A DNA stretch of 26,603 nucleotides, from assembly GCA_023418575.1 (NCBI GenBank), contig JAEZZM010000028.1:1-26603 (forward strand). The letters run 5' to 3'. The position numbers and the translations under genes are program-made. This stretch comes from Actinomycetes bacterium (GTDB lineage: Bacteria; Actinomycetota; Coriobacteriia; Coriobacteriales; JAEZZM01). Positions 23,201-26,603 of this stretch are shown here, piece after piece. The notes beneath the pieces were generated by a model that made no database searches, had not been told where the DNA came from, and saw only the letters and a program-made list of their open reading frames with translations. Position 1 is the stretch's first letter; the number at the start of each line of letters is the position of its first letter.

Positions 23201-24665
23201 TTGGTCAAGCATTATTGCTATCCCAACTGAAACTCTTAGCGGTAGCGCCCAGTTTACTCAAGGTGATGAGATTAGCGTAGATAAATTGCAGGAGCAGCTT
23301 AGCCTACCTGAAGGCGCAAGCTTGCGCCTTGTAGATGGGCAGCAACTTTCAACGGCAGAGGCGGGCGATAAGAGTGTAGATCTATGGCTGGTATATGCAG
23401 ACGGTTCTTCTCGCCGTATTTCTCAAAGCTATACGGTCACGGAAAAGCTACCAGACCCCGTATCCCCAGATCCGGTTGATCCAGATCCACTTGCACCAGC
23501 GCCTGGCTCAGAAATAAACCCCGTTCCAGACCCTGCACCAGATCCAGTGCCAGACCCAGCACCTACTGTTGATCCTGCGCCAGAGACAGAGCTTCTAGAT
23601 CCTGAGGTAGTTCCTGAGGTAGATACTAAAGAGGATGCTAAAGAGGATACTGATGTGAAGCCCCTTCCAGATACTGAAGATCCAGATCCAGATTCAGACA
23701 AAGAAACAGTTGATCCTGCACCTGAACTTGATCGTAAAGATGTTGAAGAAGCGCCAACCCCAGAGCTTCCTAAGACTGATCCTCAGCCATCAACTGATCA
23801 GGAGGCAGAGATAAAGCAGCCTGAGGGCGAAGATAAGCAGCCCGAGGAGAAACAACCTGAGGAAAAGCTGCCTGAGAGCGAAGATAAGCAGCCTGAAAAG
23901 GAGGAAGGTGACACACAGGACGGAGATCTAACTCCGCCAAGTGGTGAGGCTTCAAAGCCAGAGCAAACAGAGAAAGATGAACTTGAGACTCAACCTGAGG
24001 TGCCTGCTCCATCAACTGATGAGGATGCAGAACTTGAGAAGCCTCAGACAGAGGAGACCAAGCCTGCTACTGAGCTTAAGGATGAAGATGAGACTTCTGC
24101 TAAGCTTGAGCTTCCAGCTGAGGAAAGTCCTGAGGCTATACAGCCTGCAATTGAGAACGAAAATGAAAACAGCTCTGTTTCACTTGATACAAAAGATAGT
24201 AAGAGTGAGGGGCTCTTCTCACGAAGCGGCTATCTTAGTGGACTGCTAAATTTATCTGCTTCTACTAATGAAAGAGAAGCTCAGGATAGAACTCTAAAAC
24301 AAGAGCAAGCTCAGTCACAGAGCAAGGGACAAAGCCGCAATCAGGGACGACTTTTAGCTCAAAAAAGCCAGCCAAAAGTCCAGCAGCAGACTGTAGCTCA
24401 GCAAAATGCCGATAAGCCCTCCGTATCTGGCTCTGAAGGGGCTGCGTCTAATAGCCTTTCTGAGGCAGAGAAGCAGACAGATCAGGCTCCAAGCAATGCT
24501 CAGTCTGAGCAGAGTTCTGAGAGCTCTAGTAGTGAGCAAACGAGCACTACTGCCGCAAAGACTGTCAATAAGGAGGAGAGAAGTGCTCTTTGGTATCTCT
24601 TAGCAATTCCAGGGATAGCTCTAGTGCTTGCTTTGATCGCAAAACTTAGAAAGAAAAATAAGTAG
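20235..24665 (+). CDS. Secreted M60-like (enhancin-type) zinc metallopeptidase, membrane-anchored
   Basis: A 1476-residue exoprotein likely to cleave host mucin-type glycoproteins. Signal peptide with cut after AYA (about 48). An N-terminal beta-sandwich, about 245-375, is typical of M60 proteins (YTGLFIDPQ and RIQLEVFVDFQG). The peptidase core has HEYGH at 564-568, with the downstream Glu in LEMTNN (Glu579), the gluzincin HExxH-x(8-28)-E pattern; a second HExxH (HEYYH, 536-540) lies 28 residues earlier. Two Rib/alpha-like beta domains at about 925-1070 (motif YADGSSRR) precede a Pro/Asp/Glu-rich stalk, 1072-1330. The C terminus is a hydrophobic segment plus LRKKNK, without LPxTG; an LPKTD sits at 1178-1182 inside the stalk. 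The start is TTG with AGGGG seven bases upstream; the next in-frame upstream codons reach a stop without ATG. Confidence 0.85.
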   Translation: MNSFDRQKRVQLSLRTHKAPKRLLAPAALAGLMLISTPFVVAGTAYAQDTDNNVAASALQANNGADSPTSPSSSTASSSYEMLSLSEAGSAQASDLSAEPESSAEDAGDKKSQEDKKSPRKKAHTIDSEQLAARRTEALSAKPQSATAPAKAVSDMSELEVAQLLENPYADNLGLYLKAELTTPENQQALRQKVEEMAQKESKNAAYYRGRLADLFSAANYLNENREALSSTIIAAQGYGDPEADKKRTQQYFKFDSRDYTGLFIDPQSTPQLEGTDSGSGTKGRIQLEVFVDFQGPDDQKNLRLSLRQFGQTDVRKSTNLNYINVQLKQGYNKLSLTLSNRKNPYAVYLRNHGNSPALVRIQSADFFTSNKKEAADKTQPGSAAPLILGQQLGLYPVFELSESSFENYYDFTQHVITANAERRAQSSQQGQGVIVASDSGIKRANLADLRIGRLDLSSGLQVFADAYTGIDTKEAAIELAKKSYGEITDRFAFFDLFEGMDSSADFDSPHAPTNHQVVLLTSSTVGDPSTMFATHEYYHMPFWAATASLKGNYEQLYSWSNNHEYGHLLDNSTWVELEMTNNVYSIEGALRKYERQLREGKAKQSIDKLAHINVLTKQNGNDTFMNGIIEDPEKWPDYMLPEGSWERSEIFLRTITIWSAQDFFKRFYDYSQYDYDAQKKDVKVSKPFTQERAELVKKYGVWGTALRVMREDPSWLKEIVPSEGQVGHNQRVMVALSYASGFNLGEFFYDRGYRSLTQPAKDFMAQYPSVPKELRYYAPSMAAKEIENRVDKELGKQLVDNPGKISLKLNSGTDKSPKLSGDDETQIQAGKQKFAVVPENKSDTVAVWEVYDPSGKLLGFTRTGYIELNIKEPMKLGDLSVKSLRASGKTMSFIEASTLTPAKPIPKPWVAIKPFPELEATGSVIVLKGANLEDSQIVQKLPVPDGARARVESKPTTESEKKEAAKVRVEFEDGSSKVYEVPVEVRLPWSSIIAIPTETLSGSAQFTQGDEISVDKLQEQLSLPEGASLRLVDGQQLSTAEAGDKSVDLWLVYADGSSRRISQSYTVTEKLPDPVSPDPVDPDPLAPAPGSEINPVPDPAPDPVPDPAPTVDPAPETELLDPEVVPEVDTKEDAKEDTDVKPLPDTEDPDPDSDKETVDPAPELDRKDVEEAPTPELPKTDPQPSTDQEAEIKQPEGEDKQPEEKQPEEKLPESEDKQPEKEEGDTQDGDLTPPSGEASKPEQTEKDELETQPEVPAPSTDEDAELEKPQTEETKPATELKDEDETSAKLELPAEESPEAIQPAIENENENSSVSLDTKDSKSEGLFSRSGYLSGLLNLSASTNEREAQDRTLKQEQAQSQSKGQSRNQGRLLAQKSQPKVQQQTVAQQNADKPSVSGSEGAASNSLSEAEKQTDQAPSNAQSEQSSESSSSEQTSTTAAKTVNKEERSALWYLLAIPGIALVLALIAKLRKKNK

Positions 24666-24705
24666 ACTTCTTTTGCAAAAGACTTCTCTGCAAAAGAGTT
24701 TAAGT

Positions 24706-24745
24706 CCCCTCCTGTAAGCCCCAAAAGCTTCAGGAGGGATTTTTC
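24706..24745 (+). terminator. Rho-independent terminator after the M60 gene
   Basis: CCCTCCTG (24707-24714) pairs with CAGGAGGG (24731-24738), extended by AAGC/GCTT inside, and ATTTTTC follows. Confidence 0.9.
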
Positions 24746-24825
24746 TTTTGGGTCTATGATTCATAAGTTACCATAGGCCGTTTATTAGCTTACTCTTTTA
24801 CGCTCATACACATCCTTTTCATGTA

Positions 24826-24995
24826 ATAAAAAGGGTGCTGGATTTCTCCAACACCCTATACTTAGTTTTCACAGAATATCAGGCGTCCTGCTAGACCTTA
24901 TCGATAAACTATAACGATAGCAGACCTTAAGAAGTTAGTATTTCTGACCCGCTAACTCCGGCGAGATGCTGCAACCCCCCTAACTCATTTCTAGT
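24826..24995 (-). ncRNA. Candidate independent small RNA, about 170 bases
   Basis: On the minus strand a promoter-like pair, TTTACT (25030-25025), 17 bases, TAGAAT (25007-25002), predicts a start near 24995. A strong intrinsic terminator ends it: AGGGTG and TGGA arms (24857-24832, one mismatch, loop GAAA) followed by TTTTTAT. Between them are other pairings, such as AGTTAG with CTAACT and TGCTA with TAGCA. The tRNA operon upstream has its own terminator, and the next gene is convergent, so this is not an obvious leader or trailer. It has no SRP or tmRNA hallmarks and no open frame of note. Confidence 0.45.
24832..24857 (-). terminator. Intrinsic terminator of the small RNA candidate
   Basis: Ten paired bases with one internal mismatch and a four-base loop are followed on the minus strand by five T residues, then ATT. 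Confidence 0.8.
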
Positions 24996-25137
24996 ATCTT
25001 AATTCTATAGCCTCATATACAAGAAGTAAAGCTAATAGCAAGAATTGGAGCTTGCAAGTGTTAATTTTCTAAGCCAGGGGAGTGCAGCACTAAGCTAGAT
25101 TATTAGGAAATGATCAAAGGAACTAAAAAGCTAAACG

Positions 25138-25198
25138 AATAAGAGAATAAAAGATGAGCGTATAAAAGAATAAAAGAATAAGAAAATAAGAGAATAAG
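25138..25198. repeat. A/G-rich low-complexity repeat
   Basis: A run of AGAATAA-like heptamers and variants (AGAATAAAAG, AGAAAATAAG, AGAGAATAAG) spans about 60 bases between the small RNA candidate and the tRNA terminator. No function is evident. Confidence 0.6.
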
Positions 25199-25204
25199 CC
25201 TAGA

Positions 25205-25228
25205 TAAAAAGAAAGCCTCATATGAGGC
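25205..25228 (-). terminator. Terminator of the tRNA operon
   Basis: GCCTC-ATAT-GAGGC (25228-25215), a perfect palindrome, is followed on the minus strand by TTTCTTTTTATC, 14 bases after the last tRNA. Confidence 0.85.
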
Positions 25229-25241
25229 AGAAATTCAATAT

Positions 25242-25318
25242 TGGCAGCCCGTACGGGATTCGAACCCGTGATCTCCGCCTTGAGAGGGCGGTGTCCTAGG
25301 CCGCTAGACGAACGGGCC
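25242..25318 (-). tRNA. tRNA-Glu (CTC), copy 2
   Basis: A 77-base cloverleaf with encoded CCA. The anticodon stem CCGCC/GGCGG closes the loop CTCTCAA, giving anticodon CTC (codon GAG). The T loop GTTCGAA and acceptor GGCCCGT/ACGGGCT are intact, with a G-T first pair. It is identical to the copy at 25350-25426. Confidence 0.95.
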
Positions 25319-25349
25319 GGCTAGGAATCATGTTGTCACCACTAAAAAT

Positions 25350-25426
25350 TGGCAGCCCGTACGGGATTCGAACCCGTGATCTCCGCCTTGAGAGGGCGGT
25401 GTCCTAGGCCGCTAGACGAACGGGCC
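25350..25426 (-). tRNA. tRNA-Glu (CTC), copy 1
   Basis: The same 77-base sequence as the downstream copy, anticodon CTC, CCA encoded. It lies 8 bases after tRNA-Gln and 31 bases before the second copy, in one transcript. Confidence 0.95.
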
Positions 25427-25434
25427 ATTTCAAG

Positions 25435-25508
25435 TGGTTGGAGTAGAAGGAGTCGAACCCTCACTGACGGAACCAGAATCCGCTGTCCTACCATTAGACG
25501 ATACTCCA
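25435..25508 (-). tRNA. tRNA-Gln (CTG)
   Basis: A 74-base cloverleaf starting with T as usual for tRNA-Gln (TGGAGTA pairs with TACTCCA) and ending in CCA. The anticodon loop is TTCTGGT, so the anticodon is CTG (codon CAG). It is first in the tRNA operon. Confidence 0.95.
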
Positions 25509-25524
25509 ATAACAACGCTGTAAT

Positions 25525-25553
25525 ACTTTATCGAAAATTAAGCCTTATGTCAA
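25525..25553 (-). promoter_or_regulatory. Promoter of the tRNA-Gln/Glu operon
   Basis: On the minus strand TTGACA (25553-25548, perfect), 17 bases, TAAAGT (25530-25525, 4 of 6). The predicted start is about 9 bases before tRNA-Gln. Confidence 0.7.
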
Positions 25554-25661
25554 GCAAAAAGAGGGCAGATATTTGGCTATTTTTATCAGTATTTTTAAGT
25601 CTCATTGATACTCCATAATCTGCTCTATAAATGAAGTTCAAGCTCAATGAAGTGCAAGTTC

Positions 25662-25702
25662 AATAAAGAATAAAAGCTCCCAGTTAAGATAACTGGGAGC
25701 TT
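25662..25702 (-). terminator. Terminator of the pyruvate:ferredoxin oxidoreductase gene
   Basis: A perfect 13-bp stem (AAGCTCCCAGTTA with TAACTGGGAGCTT) and a 3-base loop are followed on the minus strand by TTTATTCTTTATT, 74 bases after the stop codon. Confidence 0.88.
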
Positions 25703-25775
25703 AATTAAAGCTCAAGTTCTAAAAGGCTCAAGTCCTTATCGGAATAATGAGCTCAATTAGCTTATCTCTATTAGC

Positions 25776-26603
25776 TTATTCAGCATCAGCAGGCTTAAGT
25801 GCCTCTTCTTGAGCGCTAAGAGCGGCTTGGAAATCCTCCTGTGCAGCCTCCCAGCCCTTAAGCATGCGCAGATAGCTAAAGTAGCGGGCATCAGCATTGC
25901 GCTTAGCAGTCTGATAAATTCTCTCTACTACATCCTCATCATACTTCTTAGCAAGAGAGTTAAAGCGAACCTCGCGCTTTAGGAAGCTAAAGAAGTCACC
26001 CTTTGGAGCCTTAGAGTCAAGCTGGAAGGGGTTTTTACCCTCAGCTTCAAGGCGTGGATCAAAGCGATAGAGGTGCCAGTAGCCGCAGTCAACAGCATCC
26101 TTTTCAACAGTCTGAGAAATGGTGAGAGCACCGCGGATACCATGGTTAATGCAAGGAGCATAAGCAATGATCAAAGAAGGACCAGGATATGCCTCTGCCT
26201 CTGCAATAGCCTTCAGGGTCTGTGCCTGGTTAGCACCCATAGCAACCTGGGCTACATATACATAGCCATAAGACATAGCCATCATGCCCAGATCTTTCTT
26301 GCGGGTATCTTTACCACCAGCGGCAAACTGAGCAATAGCACCAGTTGGGGTAGCCTTAGAAGCCTGACCACCGGTGTTGGAGTATACCTCGGTATCAAGA
26401 ACCAAAATGTTTACATCCTGACCAGAGGCTAAAACGTGATCTACACCGCCGTAGCCAATGTCATATGCCCAACCATCGCCACCAATGATCCAGGTAGAAC
26501 GCTTGTTGAAGTAATCCTTTAATTTCAAGGCATCGTCGATAAGACTGCGCTCTTCATCAGAAGCAGATGCTTTTGCGGCTTCAAGAGCTGTCTCAAGATT
26601 GTG
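25776..26603 (-). CDS. nifJ: Pyruvate:ferredoxin (flavodoxin) oxidoreductase, C-terminal part
   Basis: The enzyme oxidises pyruvate and CoA to acetyl-CoA and CO2 with reduction of ferredoxin, central in anaerobic fermentation. The frame runs to the window edge; about 275 C-terminal residues of a protein usually near 1180 are visible. They form the thiamine-diphosphate-binding domain: GGDGWAYDIGYGGVDH, VLDTEVYSNTGGQASKATP, then YVAQVAMGAN and the YAPCINHGI region, whose Cys matches the conserved cluster-proximal cysteine of the family. A TTG inside (26528) is not a start, since the conserved domain continues upstream. The C-terminal tail (ALSAQEEALKPADAE) is short. It has its own terminator. 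Identity is firm; the symbol nifJ is the common name, also called por. Confidence 0.95.
   Translation of the reverse strand, partial: HNLETALEAAKASASDEERSLIDDALKLKDYFNKRSTWIIGGDGWAYDIGYGGVDHVLASGQDVNILVLDTEVYSNTGGQASKATPTGAIAQFAAGGKDTRKKDLGMMAMSYGYVYVAQVAMGANQAQTLKAIAEAEAYPGPSLIIAYAPCINHGIRGALTISQTVEKDAVDCGYWHLYRFDPRLEAEGKNPFQLDSKAPKGDFFSFLKREVRFNSLAKKYDEDVVERIYQTAKRNADARYFSYLRMLKGWEAAQEDFQAALSAQEEALKPADAE

Noticed and set aside
23429..23701. Minus-strand frame rich in Gly and Ser
   Set aside because: It is the complement of the Pro/Asp-rich stalk of the M60 protein; composition explains it.
24940..24985. SAM or other metabolite riboswitch on the plus strand
   Set aside because: A short GCAACC-like string is present, but the remaining conserved core is missing and no gene follows downstream.
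25349..25618. Plus-strand open frame reading GFEPVISALRGRCPRPLDER
   Set aside because: This is the well-known false translation antisense to tRNA genes; it covers tRNA-Glu and tRNA-Gln.

Overview
The window looks like a chromosomal segment of a low-GC, Gram-positive-type host-associated anaerobe. The grounds are cell-wall surface proteins with signal peptides and LPKTx sorting signals, a MurB with the GSFFTNP motif, pyruvate:ferredoxin oxidoreductase and strong AGGAGG-type ribosome binding sites. My best guess is the Coriobacteriia (an Atopobium/Fannyhessea/Olsenella-like genus). That is inference; no 16S or core phylogeny is available. No insertion sequence, phage or CRISPR array was seen.

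Layout. 1-481: start of a SAM-dependent methyltransferase (minus strand, runs off the left edge). 482-912: intergenic, with a 23-bp tandem duplication and a long hairpin. 913-3969: large leucine-rich-repeat (BspA-type) surface protein with LPKTY. 4065-4334: relic of a GNAT acetyltransferase. 4495-5853: NCS2 purine/pyrimidine permease with a CRP/FNR-like palindrome upstream. 6073-9103 (minus): larE-larA-larB, and divergently 9316-10917 (plus): larC. Together these are the lactate racemase enzyme and its whole nickel-pincer cofactor pathway. 10945-11320 (minus): RNase P RNA. 11439-12962: M17 leucyl aminopeptidase. 13256-13831: unknown protein. 13968-15107: murB. 15198-17129: second LPKTD surface protein with a collagen-like stretch. 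17311-19646: nucleoside hydrolase and MFS transporter, an overlapping pair. 20235-24665: very large secreted M60-like metallopeptidase. 24826-24995: candidate small RNA. 25242-25508: tRNA-Glu(CTC) x2 and tRNA-Gln(CTG). 25776-26603: C-terminal end of pyruvate:ferredoxin oxidoreductase.

How the genes work together. LarB activates nicotinic acid adenine dinucleotide, LarE adds sulfur, LarC inserts nickel, and the product is attached to Lys191 of LarA, which interconverts D- and L-lactate or a related 2-hydroxyacid. The MFS protein and nucleoside hydrolase plausibly import and split a nucleoside, and the NCS2 permease could take up free bases. The three surface proteins (LRR, LPKTD/collagen-like, M60) suggest binding to and digestion of host glycoproteins such as mucins.

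Points most worth a second look: the degenerate signature motif and Asp/Asn pentapeptide repeats at the LarC N terminus; the two HExxH motifs 28 residues apart in the M60 protein; palindromic sites at the promoters of two surface-protein genes; a promoter-to-terminator small RNA candidate; and a nucleoside hydrolase whose catalytic His position is Ala.
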